Assembly (NCBI RefSeq): GCF_901709675.1
Contig: NC_051099.1
Coordinates: 7,812,001 to 7,876,000 of the forward strand
Direction: 5' to 3'
Source of the DNA: Syngnathus acus
Taxonomy: Eukaryota > Chordata > Actinopteri > Syngnathiformes > Syngnathidae
DNA: 64,000 nucleotides
Shown: piece by piece, positions 12,780 through 24,600 of the stretch
Layout of the letters: the number at the start of each line of letters is the position of its first letter
Numbering within the stretch: position 1 is the first letter of the stretch
The notes under the pieces: model-generated
What the model was told of the DNA's origin: nothing
What the model saw: the letters and a program-made list of their open reading frames with translations, nothing else
Databases searched by the model: none
Made by a program: the position numbers and the translations under genes

Positions 12780-13320
12780 CACGATTCTCTGACGTATTTC
12801 ATTTCATTTAATTCAAAAACGGTCTACTTTACGCCCAAAAAAGATGGGAAGTCTCATGGGTCTTAAGTTAGGTGCAACCACGGAGATCGCAGCTCGGGTC
12901 AGCCATGCCGAGTCACCTCGACTGTTTGGGCCAGCGGTGGTCGTGAGCTACCGTACCCGGCCGCGGAGAGGAACATATCGGGGTCGAACTCGCCTCTCGC
13001 ATCCGATCCGCCGGATGACAAATCAAATGCAACTAAAATGCTAGCTTCGTTCCTTCCACCGCGGACTTGTCTGCCGGAGGGAGGACAATTCCTGTGCCTG
13101 GAAGACAAAAATCGGCGACCCGTCGAGTTAGATAGCAAGTGAAGCGCTGTAGGACGCTCATGAGCTCGCTCGTGGAAATGACAGCATCGTGATAAAGAAC
13201 TACAACGCTATTATTCGGATGGGTTTGAGGCGGTGTGATGCAGATCCGATCTGGGGGCGGATGGTGGAAAGAGTGGTTCACACTTCCTGTCTTAGGGGGC
13301 GTCAATGCGCATGCGTAAAC
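12780..13320 (-). promoter_or_regulatory. ubash3b: UBASH3B promoter / GC-rich 5' region
   Basis: CpG-rich sequence directly upstream of the ATG exon, with no TATA box seen. An NRF1-type palindrome TGCGCATGCG sits at 13306-13315. The window between it and 12760 should hold the transcription start and the 5' UTR. The start site itself is inferred. Confidence 0.5.
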
Positions 13321-13564
13321 TAGACCACAGCAAATACAAAAACATTATCTATTGCCATAGTAAAGAAGCAATTTTTTAGTAATTTGGTCACCCTTTTCTT
13401 GTCTCAGTAACCCGTTTATATTGTAAAGTGTTTAAAACGTTACATTTTTGATGAGACAATTTCTTCAAAACATCTGGCATGTACTGTATTTAGCATCATC
13501 ATTGCGTCATGATGCTGGAAACGAATATTTTGTTGAAATTACAGATCACTACTGTTCAGCAGAC

Positions 13565-14377
13565 TAACACATATGAAAACATTTTATTTACTTTTACCGA
13601 AAAGTTACATAGTTAAGTAAATCCATCAGCTCCAAACGCAGCAAAAATGTGGAAAAGATTTCCCAATAAATATTCAATAAAACAGATATTGCATAAATTC
13701 ATACTCTATGCACCAACATCTGTCTATATCAACGCTGCAAGCGCATGATTGTTGGAGGATAAATTACCAGAAAGTAAAACCAATCTTCAAGAAAAGTTCA
13801 TAGCTGTGATAAGACTATACAAGATTAAAACGAAAAGGTAAAAATAGAACATCAATGCACATCTCTCAAACTCTAGTACTGTGCTTTTCACAGGAAATAC
13901 AATCACAGTTCGGGACAAATACAGTATATTACCCTGTTTTCATTATTTTAACGAATGTATTTCTCAAACTGGAGTCATAGACAAACAGAATTTGAGAACA
14001 AATGTAACAAGTTAATTTCTGGAAGAATTTCTACAGTATTTTCGATGGAACGTTAAACTAACATATTACAAAATGTCAGTCACACCAAAGGCGAGTAAGA
14101 ATGATTTTACCAACGGCACAAATAAAAAATAACATATTTACAGAAGGTTGTAAAAAAAAAAAAAAAAAAAATGTTCGAGAGAGCTTTAGATCATATAATA
14201 TAAAAATTGCCGGGATGACATGTAAAAACCACAAAAGGGCACACTAAAACAGTTAAAACCAGCCATGACTGTTGCTTGCAGACTATACCACAAATGATGA
14301 CTTCTGCTTGAACTCTCCCTATGAACACAAACAAATAATTTATATGATATACAGTATTTAAATTTTCCCGTTTGGAC
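13565..14377 (-). other. f11r: 3' UTR of the JAM-A-like gene
   Basis: Follows the TAG at 14378-14380. A minus-strand AATAAA (TTTATT at 13583-13588) is the best poly(A) signal. An A-run lies at 14151-14171. A less likely reading of the last exon would add coding sequence here. Confidence 0.45.
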
Positions 14378-17202
14378 CTAAAACTGATTAAAGAAAAGCA
14401 AAAATCAACATTTGCAGGCATTTACAGAAAACAGTTTTGGAAGAAGCCAGGCAGTGTCATACTTACATCATCATCCTCACCGCCATACACAGAAGGTGGC
14501 TGGTAGACCACGTTGGTTTTTGGCTTGCTGCAAGACACATTTTAGAAACAGAACCATTTCAAACCAATTGTGGTGGTGTGTGCGTGTGTGTGTGAGGAGG
14601 GGGATAAATTGATGTAATCAACTGTGCCTAATAAAAATAAGAAAATACTCTTACCTTTCAGTCATTTCTGTAATCAGAAGGAAGAATACCAAGTCATCAA
14701 GCTATACAAACTACAATGCTCTCTTCTGCTCATGATCTCACAATTATTGCAAACATTGATACAGGATAACAATCCAAAGAAGGCAAAGCTGTGTACTCAC
14801 GGGGCAGATATCCTTTCTTGTGAGCATACCAAATTCCCACAACGAGCAGGGCGAGCAACAGGAGACCCACGATTACCCCAGCAACAATGCCTCCGGTGTT
14901 AATGTCACCTTAAAGAATAAAATTGTGGTAAAACGTCATCTGGAGGTTCTTTTACAACATTAACATTAAGCATTGTCCAGCACCAAACTGCATAAGGGGC
15001 ACTTACGGACTTCCATATTCACAGCTCGACAGCGCTGTGGAGGACCAGCGTTGTTGAAAGCCTCACAGAGGTACTCCGCTGTATCCGTCTTTCTGACAGC
15101 GGGGAACTCCTGTGAAAATATAAGAAAACAGGTTTTCCTGTCTGAAAAGGGAGTGCTAGAGGTTGAAATGGTGAAGACAGCAGAGCGTCGTAGCTCACCA
15201 GGTTGCCATTGGCCGAGTTCAGCACATAGGTGCTATTCTGGAAGCCGGACATCTTGCTAGGCTCAGGTGGTAGAAGAACATTGTTTCGGTACCACCTGTA
15301 TTGGGGAGGGGGCGAGCCATCTCTATCGTGGCAGGACAGAGTGGTACTCTTGCCGGTCGTTACGGAGGAGGGAATCCTACACAAGGGTGGCGAGGGAGGC
15401 ACTGTGGGGAAATAATGCTGTTTTCTTTAGCTTCACTCACCCAATGCATTGAAATTATATTGCAAAACAACTTTATTCCATTATCTGCAAAACAGCTAAA
15501 ATGCCCATGGAAATATTTACCAAGAACTGTGAGCTTCACCCGGGCCTCCCCAAATTGGCTGTTAACACCAGACACCTCACAGTCGTACATGCCGTTATCC
15601 AAACGGGTCACTTTACTGAATCTTAGATTGCTGCCATATATTGTCACCCGGTTGCCGTACGTTGCTGTGGAAAAAGTTGCACATTAACCGCCACGCACAA
15701 TGCACGTCACTGCCAGCTTGCCTTGTAGCATGCTTCTTTGTTATTGATTAACAGCGGTGAGTTCCTGATGGCAGTAGTGGGAAAAGTTGGAGATGAAAAA
15801 TGACCGCTTGGTACTGCTAAACATGTATATCAAGTATATTTGGCCAATCAACCTTGGAAATATTTAGTGTCAAAACAACTTACATGTGGTTTTGCCGTTA
15901 TAATAGATATATTTCTGTGACCCTGTAAGGTCTTTGAACTTCCATTCCACCCTGGCACTTTCACCAAAGTCCGCAGAATATGAGCATGTCAGATCAACCC
16001 CTGAAATAGTAGAAACCACAATAAATAAAAACACTGAAAAGCTTCAACAAACAAACATCTAAATGTGCAACCACTTGTTGACTGATAGAGCTCATATTAA
16101 AACTGCCCCCAAATATGTTAGAACTTACCTTCATTTTCTTTCACTTGCACGTTTGCATTGGATGTCGTAACTGAGAAGCTACTTACACCTGTTGACACAA
16201 ATACAAAACATGGGTTCATGTTATTATGACGTTACACCCGGAAGCAACTGCACATGTCACTGCTCTACATGGAGGGAAGGTCAGCTGTTATAGAAGGATA
16301 TAAAATATTGGACTGATTACAAGCCCAAATCACAACAACCACCCGCCACTGATGAGAAAAGTTTGAAGGCTGCTTGTCAGACTATGGGCCGACAGGTGAC
16401 TGACTGTGGCAACAAGCCTACAGGGCGTGGGCACGGAAAAACGCTCCACTCGCTCCAAGTTGCTGAAGCTGCATCGAAACTGTAACAATCTAAATGAAAC
16501 CATGTTTCAATGGGGAATGCCAAACTAAAACTTAAAAAAGAAAAAACTCCAATAACAGTGTGAGAAAGTATTTCTTTATTGTGTAATGTAGGAAGGGAAT
16601 CAGTTTTAAAGAAACATGAACATGTTTTAATTTAATAGTTTTGGTGTGGGTGTAGAAGCGGCGTAGAACTGCACTGCATCATAGGGAGAACAGTTTCTAA
16701 TAATTTGGTTAATTATCTAGCTACATGTCAAGAAAATTACCACTTTTGTAAATTAATAAAATACCTGATCTCATTCAACACCGAGAACATTTAATTCTTC
16801 GCACAGAAGTTCCTATTGTTGTGACCAGAGAAGCGTGACGACATCATGCATATCGCATTGTTGGGATTCAGAAAAGGTTTCAAGTTTGAGTTGACGAAAT
16901 AATTTAGTTCCACAAAGATTGTGCGAATCCGACATGTAGACTCTAAAAAGTAGATATACGGGAGTGTGCATTGTTCTTGAGTTCCTCAACGTATCAGAAG
17001 AGAAATATGCAGGGCCGCATTTTGAAGATCAGTTTAACGCTTTAAAATTCTTAACGTAGTCATTAATTCGCGATAGGATGTCAGGCTAACAACCACATAA
17101 ATGTTTTAAACATGAAAAGAAAAAAAGTCGCGAAAACAAATTAGTAAGTAACTTGCCTGTCGTCGCAAACAAGAGCGTCGAAACCAACCAAGCAAAAAAC
17201 AT
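14378..17202 (-). CDS. f11r: JAM-A / F11R-like junctional adhesion molecule, 10 coding exons
   Basis: Exons on minus: 17202-17157, 16188-16129, 16000-15884, 15664-15521, 15401-15199, 15109-15007, 14908-14801, 14667-14655, 14527-14467, 14383-14378; 861 nt, 286 aa (human JAM-A 299). A signal peptide (MFFAWLVSTLLFATTG) is followed by a V-type Ig domain (DLTCSYS, VEWKFKD, DNGMYDCEVSG), a second Ig domain opening VPPSPP (TTLSCHDRDGSPPPQYRWY, AEYLCEAFNNAG), one TM helix (GGIVAGVIVGLLLLALLVVGIW) and a short tail (VVYQPPSVYGGEDDDF). JAM-A is a homophilic tight-junction adhesion protein that recruits PDZ scaffolds. Ig-2 favours F11R over JAM2/JAM3. Oddities: intron 1 has a GC donor (GCAAGT), exon 8 is 13 nt, and the predicted tail ends DDDF rather than a clear SFLV-type PDZ ligand. 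The last exon (TTT TAG) is the least certain. Confidence 0.88.
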
Positions 17203-17204
17203 AT

Positions 17205-17440
17205 TTGCGCTGATCTTTGCAGTTTGTTTTACTGCGTTCCTCCGTCTGGTTGAATAGGAGATCCAAAAATCAGAACTACTTGAACTAAATCAGGCAAGAC
17301 TTCCTAATCGTGTGTCGTGTCGTGTAGTTTCGGCTGAGATGGACGACAGAGGCCTTCTAAAAAAGGCTCCACCTGCTTGGTCGGGTTCAGGTGACAAGCG
17401 CGCACCTCACTTCCGGTGGGGGGGGGGGGGGGAGTCGCTC
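17205..17440 (-). promoter_or_regulatory. f11r: JAM-A 5' UTR and promoter-proximal region
   Basis: Upstream of the signal-peptide exon. E-box-like CACCTG sites on plus (17369-17374) and an ETS-like ACTTCCGG (17409-17416) lie close by, next to a G-run (about 17416-17432). The transcription start is not determinable from sequence. Confidence 0.35.
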
Positions 17441-17719
17441 AGGTGCAAAGACGGTGCAAGTCATGCCGTACAACAGGTTTGACAACGACTCAGCACCTGT
17501 GGAATGGCTGGAAAAAGAAAACGTGTGGGTTGCAAGTTTTGATCAACCTTAACTGATTAAATGTCAAGATTCTGAATGATTATTCATTTATTATTATGGT
17601 AAACGATGGACACAAAACAAACATTGTAATATACTTTGGATGATAAAAAAATATAATAATCCATAAACACCGCCACGACTGATAAACTTCCTGTATAAAC
17701 AACTAGCTTATTAACTGTC

Positions 17720-18255
17720 AGACAACCATCTGTGCTTTGCTTTATTGATGAACCATTATTTGTCATCCCAGCTGTAGTTGGCATGTCTTCTCTTCACCGT
17801 ACACATATTATAAATCCAAACATGGCAGGTTTCATGCAATAGCACTTTTCGTCATGTGCTCGTAACAGCAGCTATAGGATCATGTAAACATTCTTGATTT
17901 ATCTACATACCTTATGCATGCATTTGAAGCCTATATAGCTTTTAGACTAATTATAGTTTGGCTGAGTTGGGCGGATGTCTTGCATCACTTGGTTCCGGCA
18001 AGCTGATTATATCACTCCTGAGCTAAGATTCTCTCATGATGCAGAACAGAATCACTATACTGATCCGTTTAATTCTACAGAATATATCACATTTCACATC
18101 TATATTCCTGAGATCGTGCTTGAACTCAGCTGAGGCTACAGTAAATGCAATTGTATTTTTGCACACTAAGCTTAGATATGACTTGATGCTGCATGTGCAG
18201 TCAGAGTCCAGTGACAGCCACCTAATGATCGGGCGGAGCAGCTTGGGTACGGCGT
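17720..18255 (-). other. thy1: 3' UTR of Thy-1-like gene A
   Basis: Begins after the TGA at 18256-18258. A minus-strand AATAAA (TTTATT at 17741-17746) gives about 0.5 kb of UTR. A second AATAAA lies near 17587. Confidence 0.4.
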
Positions 18256-18879
18256 TCACAGCCAGTCAAATTCGAGCACCATCGGAAGTGTCATCAAGGT
18301 CAAGAGTAGGCCACTGCAGCTTTGTAACAGGACACTCCAGGCAGAACAGGGGAGGAGGAGCTCTGCAATAAGAATGGAGAAAGATTTTTGAATGGGATGT
18401 TAACGATATGTTAACGGCCAAGGAAACTTACTTTTCTCCACCACCGAGGTTTTGGACGCAGTTGCTGAGTCGGCCAGTTTGATGTTGCAGGTGAAGTTGG
18501 ACTTGCCGTTTGGCAGGTTTTTAAACAGCAGCCGGCAGATGTTGCCAGGGAAGATGCGGGCTTTGGCTCTGTGCTTGTAGGGGGCATGCTGCTCCTCCTC
18601 CGGGTTGGTCGTGTCCAGGAGTCTTTCCCCTTGTGTGTACTTGCAAAATACTTCGGGTGACTCAGCGGGAAGCGAATATTTGCAATCCAGCCTGACATGG
18701 TTCTCATTTATCGAGCAGTAGGATACTTGAATCACCTTCTGAGCTGTCGCAAAGGCTGCAATGCAAAGACATGCAATGACAAATTCAGAAAAAGATAACT
18801 ATCACAGAAACACACTCAGTTTAGAAAAAATGTCATGTATGACCTTACCAAATAAAAGAATTGCGGTAAGGAAGAACAT
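18256..18879 (-). CDS. thy1: Thy-1 (CD90)-like GPI-anchored Ig protein, copy A
   Basis: Three coding exons on minus: 18879-18849, 18755-18432, 18362-18256; 462 nt, 153 aa (human Thy-1 161). A signal peptide (MFFLTAILLFGAFATA) precedes a mature start QKVIQVSYC, matching the QKVTSLTAC-type start of Thy-1. One Ig V-like domain follows, with VRLDC and the distal FTC cysteine, and a glycosylation sequon NFT. Two further cysteines (EVFCKY, NICRLL) are not in mammalian Thy-1. The C terminus PCSAWSVLLQSCSG then LLLTLMTLPMVLEF fits a GPI-attachment signal. Thy-1 acts at the outer leaflet in neural and immune cell adhesion. An upstream untranslated exon probably ends near 19405 (donor GTGAGGATAA), and exon 18892-18849 has a TTTTCTCCAG acceptor. 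Confidence 0.85.
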
Positions 18880-19404
18880 TTTCGCAACTATCCTGGAGAA
18901 AAAAAAACACTGAAATTAATGTACACATGCATAGCTTCAAACGTATCATTTGATAATATTTTCGTTCCAATAATGCTGAGTGAACTCCGGGAAGAGGAGC
19001 TGGGCTTTGTTTTAAAAACAAATGTGTCATTGGCCAACTGTGACACAATTTGGAGGAAGTAGGTGCATTGTAGCCTTACTTCTCATGCTGTGCAGTGAAG
19101 AGCTAGAAAGTTCACTGGACACATGCCAACAGTGATGCATTCCTTTTCATAACCACACCTACAAATTCTGATCATTGGCCAACTTCAAACTCATCAACGA
19201 GCTTTACAAATGTACAATCAGTGTGTTGGTAAATTCGACTGATATTTTTTTCTGAATGTAGTTTCAAATAGCATTGTAAACTCATTCAGATCATAATTTG
19301 CATTCAAAAGTCCATGCAGAATCATTTATGCCATAAAAGTCTGTTCTTTACCCAAAATAAGATTCTGCCAAAAAAAAAAAAAATAGCGTATGAATTATCC
19401 TCAC

Positions 19405-19600
19405 CTTGTCTGATGCAGTTTTATTGCTCTCCTCAGCGCTCTGCAGTGATGCCAGCGGTTGTTACAGTAGAGGTCGGCTCCGAGAAGAAACACAGGCGAG
19501 AAAAAGGGAGGGGGACAGTGAGGGAGGGGGAGAAAGGGCTGCTCCACTCCAGTTAAGGGACATTTATCAACATTACATAGGCATTTATTGATTTTTTTTT
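19405..19600 (-). promoter_or_regulatory. thy1: Probable 5' UTR exon and promoter of Thy-1-like gene A
   Basis: A donor-like CAAG|GTGAGG on minus ends near 19405. GC-richer sequence with GA-rich blocks follows to about 19550. Position of the start is inferred from the splice signal only. Confidence 0.3.
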
Positions 19601-21500
19601 CTCACACCGTCTTTTATCAGAGGACAGAAGTTGATCAGCTGACACGCTTCATTGACTGTACCGTAGATCCTCATTTCATGTTGGGAAATGTACAGCAGGT
19701 TCTTGTGGCCATTTAATCATAATTTAATGTACACTTCATCATAATTTTCCCGCAATTCAGCTCCACCTGTTCAACATAAACACAAAATGACATGGCAAAA
19801 AATATATTTGCCCTATTGTCTCCCTACTGCCGTAAATGTGCTGTGCCTCACTATACTTTTATAGTGTGAGTTTCTTTATGATCCACTTGTTCTGCTGTGC
19901 TGTTATTTGTCTCTTGGGCAATTCATTGCCTTTTTTTAAAGCAACTGATGTGTGACACTAATAAAAGAAAGGTGCAGCTAGAAACTATTCAGCACAGTGA
20001 CATTGACTGCCATAACAGTCTCTAATGAGGGCGGTGTGCACACCCCACGCCCCGACCATCGGCAATTTTCGCAAATTGCATATTTTATGTGCAAAATCTG
20101 CATTAAAACAAGTGTGGACATGGTTTTTAAATATCAAGGACGTTAACGCTAAACACATTACATCCTCTGTGGCACATTCTGTGCACACTGCTCATCCATC
20201 TCTTCAAGGACATTTGCTGAACACCTCCCTTGCCAAAGTAGTCTCTAAGGACATTGGCAGCGGTGTTGCAGACCTCTCAAAGACACAAACCCCAGCAGCT
20301 AATTAAAGCAGCTCTGCAATGTACTGTATGATGCGATTTAGATTGTGTTAATTCATGTCACTACTCACAAAAATCTTGTCCATTGAGTTAGTAAAGGGAC
20401 TAATCATAAAAAAGGACTAAAAGTAATGGGGAAAAAATCATTTACAATCACAGATCAAACTGTCAACCAATATTTGGTTTGCAAGGTTGCCTTCAATTTC
20501 CTTCTTGTTCTTGGAGCATTTTACCGTCAATTTTGCCTGGATGAGTTTGGTGTGGAATAAGCTCATCAAACACCTTAGTGATAAACATTCATGCACACAC
20601 ATTGCATAGTTGTTATTGCAGTCAAGAGGGACGCAACTTCATAATTTTTGAATGTATATAATCATTTGTTTCCATTCTATAAGCTTCTGACAATACAACT
20701 TCTAAATAATGTTCAAATATTGTCATTGATAGAACTAAAGAATTGTAAAAATACAAAAAACATTTCACTGCCGGGGTCACATAACTTTTTTTTTTCCAGA
20801 GCTGTAATTTTTTCCTTATCAATCTTAACTATTTGCACATTGTCTTTAGCAAAAACAGTCTTCACTCTTTTAGACTGCATTACAATATTTATCCAGCAGA
20901 GAGCGCACGTGTCAAACTGCGGCATTACGCCACTGAAAATGGGATGTTCAGTCATACAGTATTTCTTTTAATTGCATTTTTGTGGTGTGGGCAGATAAAT
21001 GTATGCAAATACATACAAATAAAAGCACTATAAATACATAGTATTGCATCAATCATTGTCAGTAGGTAGAAAGAGGGTAAATAAGATAAAGAGAATTGTC
21101 CGTGTGCGCGTTTGTGTGCGCGTGTGGATACATCCAACTCGGAAGCAGCGCCCGTCCCTCGAAGCAGGTAGGACACTCAAGTTGTGCAATCCTACGTTTT
21201 GAGATCCTGCGAAATATCCTGGCATTGTTTTGGGGGGAAGTGCACGCACGGGGTGGGGGTGGTACGGAGGTTTTAAGCCTGCACTGTAGTATGCGAGTAT
21301 GCAGCTGGGTACTTTGCTGCAGTGCAAAGTCACTGCATGGGCGTCGTCACATCTGCAGCCTGCACTGAGCCGCTATTTTTGGTGCTAGCGGATTCTTCCA
21401 AGGCCAAGATGATGCATGTTATTTTTCGTGCTGCTGTCACTGCTGTATTCAGGCAATTGTAGAACTAGTCTCATGAGGTCCCATGTTGGACTCTGTTTGC
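19601..21500. other. Gap between the two divergent Thy-1-like genes
   Basis: About 1.9 kb with no supported coding sequence. It should contain both promoters of the head-to-head pair. GC content rises from about 21100 to 21420 (GTGTGCGCGTTTGTGTGCGC and nearby), the likely promoter side of copy B. Confidence 0.5.
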
Positions 21501-21557
21501 AGGTCCTGTGAAGGTTATTGATGTGATCTGGAATTCAGTGCACTATACCGAACACAA

Positions 21558-22539
21558 ATGGCGCCTTACCTGCTCACCACAACATGCCTTCTCTTCACCA
21601 GGATCATAATAACACATCAGCAAACTCACAGTAAGTCCCTTCATTTAATTTTCTCTGCTACGTGGTTGTGAATTTCAATGAATTGTTAAGGCAACAAGAT
21701 TTAAAGACTGTGAATCCCAATATGTATGTATGAAAGAACAGAAAGTTCAAACAACTTGCATGATGTTGTCATGACTAGATGTGAGTCCAAAGATGTTGGC
21801 ATTAGGATAAATTTGTGCCATTTGTGTAATTATGTTCCTGCCAAATGCAGTCTTAGCTGATTGGATGTTTGCAAAGGAGTGATGATGACATCATTCCCAA
21901 GAGCCTGCTTTGCAATGAAAACATTATTTCCACCTTATTCAATCGGACAATCAATCCAAACTGCATAACTGTGACTGAACCACATTCTTCTTCCGTTTGT
22001 GTCTCTCTAGTGAGTTCCTTGTACACGTTTCTTTTCCCTCCGCGTGGGCCGCAGATGTTTCCATGCCTGACTTATTTGGAGAGGAACATCAGGGTGGACT
22101 GTGAGTTTCCCGACGCCAACGAGATCCCGGGCCCCTACTGCGAGTATCGTCAGGATAGCAGGCTGGTGGGCAGCACCTACCCCAACGCCGTCATCTACGT
22201 GTCCATTGAGGACCGCAGGAGAAGCAACGTCAGCCTGTTTGCCCCAAACCTCTGCCGCCTCACCTGGGCGCCGATGGCCGACGAGAAGCCTTACACATAC
22301 ACGTGCAGGGTTTACCAAGGCACCGGTTGGAAGGAGAACAGCATGGCTGTGCAGCACCGTGAGTCCATTTCTTGCCAATTCCCCTCTTTCAAATAGAACT
22401 AAATGTCATCTCACATTTTGCTCTGCTTGCAGGGTTTCTACCAATCTGCTCGGCAATCAGCGTGATGTTTGAATCCGCCCCGTGGCTTTTGTCAATAGTG
22501 ATGTCACTTCCTGTGGCAATGGGGCTTTTGAATCCTTGA
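21558..22539 (+). CDS. Thy-1-like GPI-anchored Ig protein, copy B
   Basis: Three coding exons on plus: 21558-21630, 22011-22358, 22433-22539; 528 nt, 175 aa. The first exon encodes a signal-like MAPYLLTTTCLLFTRIII. The Ig exon has the same cysteine pattern as copy A: MFPC, RVDC, PYCEYRQ, NLCRLTW, YTCRVY. The last exon is 107 nt, exactly as in copy A, and encodes a matching GPI tail (ICSAISVMFESAPWLLSIVM against PCSAWSVLLQSCSGLLLTLM). This supports paralogy with copy A. Uncertain point: exon 2 could start at the CTCTCTCTAG acceptor used here, which keeps frame but adds about 15 residues before the Ig domain. A later CCGCAG at 22051-22054 would break frame with exon 1. A different first exon is possible. 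I do not recognise a mammalian counterpart for copy B. Confidence 0.75.
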
Positions 22540-23705
22540 ACTTTTCCTGACGGCACAATCGACCTGGTTTGTGGCTCACTTTAATGTTGAATCGATTTGA
22601 GATGATCATGATGTAGAATATTTCACAACAAAATACATCACCAGAGCCTTATAGAAGCAACATACTAATTTTTTTTTCAATCTTACTTTCATTCCAGAAA
22701 CATCATTAATTTTTTTATTTTTTGCCCCAGTGAACATGACAATTATCCTATACGAAGGTTATCTTAAAACCACATTCATTTTGTTTGTGGTCAGGATTTG
22801 CTTTGTTTTTATAAACATGTCACAATCATCGATTTGGATATAAACTCATTATGTTTAGTAACACAAAAATTGCATGTATTATGGATTGGAATGGATTGAA
22901 ATGGATTAACCTTCAGCATATACACTTACTGGCCACATTATTAGGCATGCCTGTATCAAAAATCTATAGAATGTTACTAACAGTATCCACTTTGGCAAAC
23001 TAAAACCAACATAATTAACAAATACATAAATACATCTCAGTGAGTGCCAATAGCTTTTGATCTATCGTTCTAAAATTAGATATTTTGATAAAGCACATTT
23101 GATTTTGAGGTGTACCCAATCATGTGTCCAGTGAGTGTATCTGCACACTTACAAATTTGAGTTAGGACTTAATACATTTTAAAGTAAGTTATGAGCTTTC
23201 CTTTCATTTTAAATGCTGTTTCAAATGTATACTGAAGACATTTTAGCTTTGTCGTGTTATAGTCATATCAGTAACACAACTATGTAACAACAAAGTAGTA
23301 ACAACAACTTGCATTAGGACGCACATTTTACGATGGGATTTTTCTTCAGAACAGATGTCAGTTTTAATATGTTACATTTCAGTTAACAGTCAGAAATTGA
23401 CTGAAAATGTTGCAATGTAAATGTAAACAGTAGTACCCATACGCTCTTCTTGCACAAAAAAATAATGGTACACAAAATTACTTGAAAGTTTGGAAGATGA
23501 ATGAATATTTCCTAATTTCATCCATTTGTGACTTCTTTTTAAAAGTGTTTGCTATGATTCTTCAGGTTTGATGCTGTATTATTTTCACATAAACACTCAA
23601 GATAGTATTTTTTTTTAAACACAGCTTCAACTATGTATTACCAAATACAGTATGTACTAAATGCTATAACAAAGTTAAAGCAATAAAGGTGTAAATCCAC
23701 ACATA
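22540..23705 (+). other. Probable 3' UTR of Thy-1-like copy B
   Basis: An AATAAA at 23682-23687, followed by a T-rich stretch, is the first strong plus-strand poly(A) signal. If used, the UTR is about 1.15 kb and contains the MITE at 22921-23139. Confidence 0.4.
22921..23139. mobile_element. Small inverted-repeat MITE
   Basis: Starts TACACTTACTGGCCACATTA and ends AATCATGTGTCCAGTGAGTG plus TA. The ends are imperfect inverted repeats (TACACT[T/C]ACTGG). 219 bp, no coding capacity. The sequence type (CACTGGCCAC…TTATTAGG) is a familiar fish dispersed element. A half copy lies at 50722-50752. Confidence 0.65.
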
Positions 23706-24458
23706 GTGTTGTTTTCCTTTTTCCATGTTTTGATATGACACTCACTGTATGAGAGCAAAATTTCTCTTTTTTTTTTTTTTTTGCACTTTGCCAATCTTCT
23801 TGTTACCTGATTACATGTTACATGATCCACTTCAAATTGGAAGCAATAGCATTTCGGAAAATTATTTTAAAAAATTGGTCAAGGGGTTAAACCCAAACAG
23901 CAACAATGAAAAATATTTGCTGTCCATTTTGTTTAGACAGCAATAATTTAATCGCATCTCCTCATCGGATAGCTGGATCTGCAGTTTTGTTTTAGATTCG
24001 TGTTGTACCTCTATCATTTGCCCTGAAGAGAGCGCTGTTCGCTAATGGTTTGAATTCAGTCATGTTATTGAGGTCATACTGTAAATGCTTAAAAGGTTTC
24101 AGGCCACACAAATTCATCATTTTCGTTATTGGCCTGGAGTTGATTAACCAAAGTACCACTTGTAAGTGTACTTTAAAATAAATTTGCACAGTCAATACAG
24201 CTTTTATAATGGTGACCATTTCAATTTCTTTCAAAATTTAGACAAATCAGCAATTGTTCTTGCCCTCAGAGGTTCCACTGAATTTCGTCATCCTACAACA
24301 TGTTTTGGTTCAAAGTACAACAAACAAGCGAGAGTGCCTTGAACTCACTTGACCACCCACTTTGAGTCATCTCATAGTCTTAATTAACCAGTCAAGCAAG
24401 AGAGACGACCTGACGTCCAGTTGAAAACAACTCCCACTAAGGGAACATGCTGGGGCTC
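23706..24458. other. Intergenic, convergent 3' ends
   Basis: AT-rich gap between the 3' ends of Thy-1-like copy B (plus) and FOXO1-like (minus). No coding sequence seen. Confidence 0.5.
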
Positions 24459-24483
24459 TGCCTCTTTGCAGTTACATGGCTAG

Positions 24484-24484
<1 letters not shown>

Positions 24485-24580
<96 letters not shown>

Positions 24581-24600
24581 ATGTATGTGTGTGTATGTGT
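24485..24600. repeat. Compound (CA)n(TA)n(TG)n microsatellite
   Basis: About 39 CA units, then about 9 TA units, then TG-rich sequence. A 19-bp direct repeat TGCCTCTTTGCAGTTACAT flanks it at 24459-24477 and 24610-24628. Confidence 0.95.
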
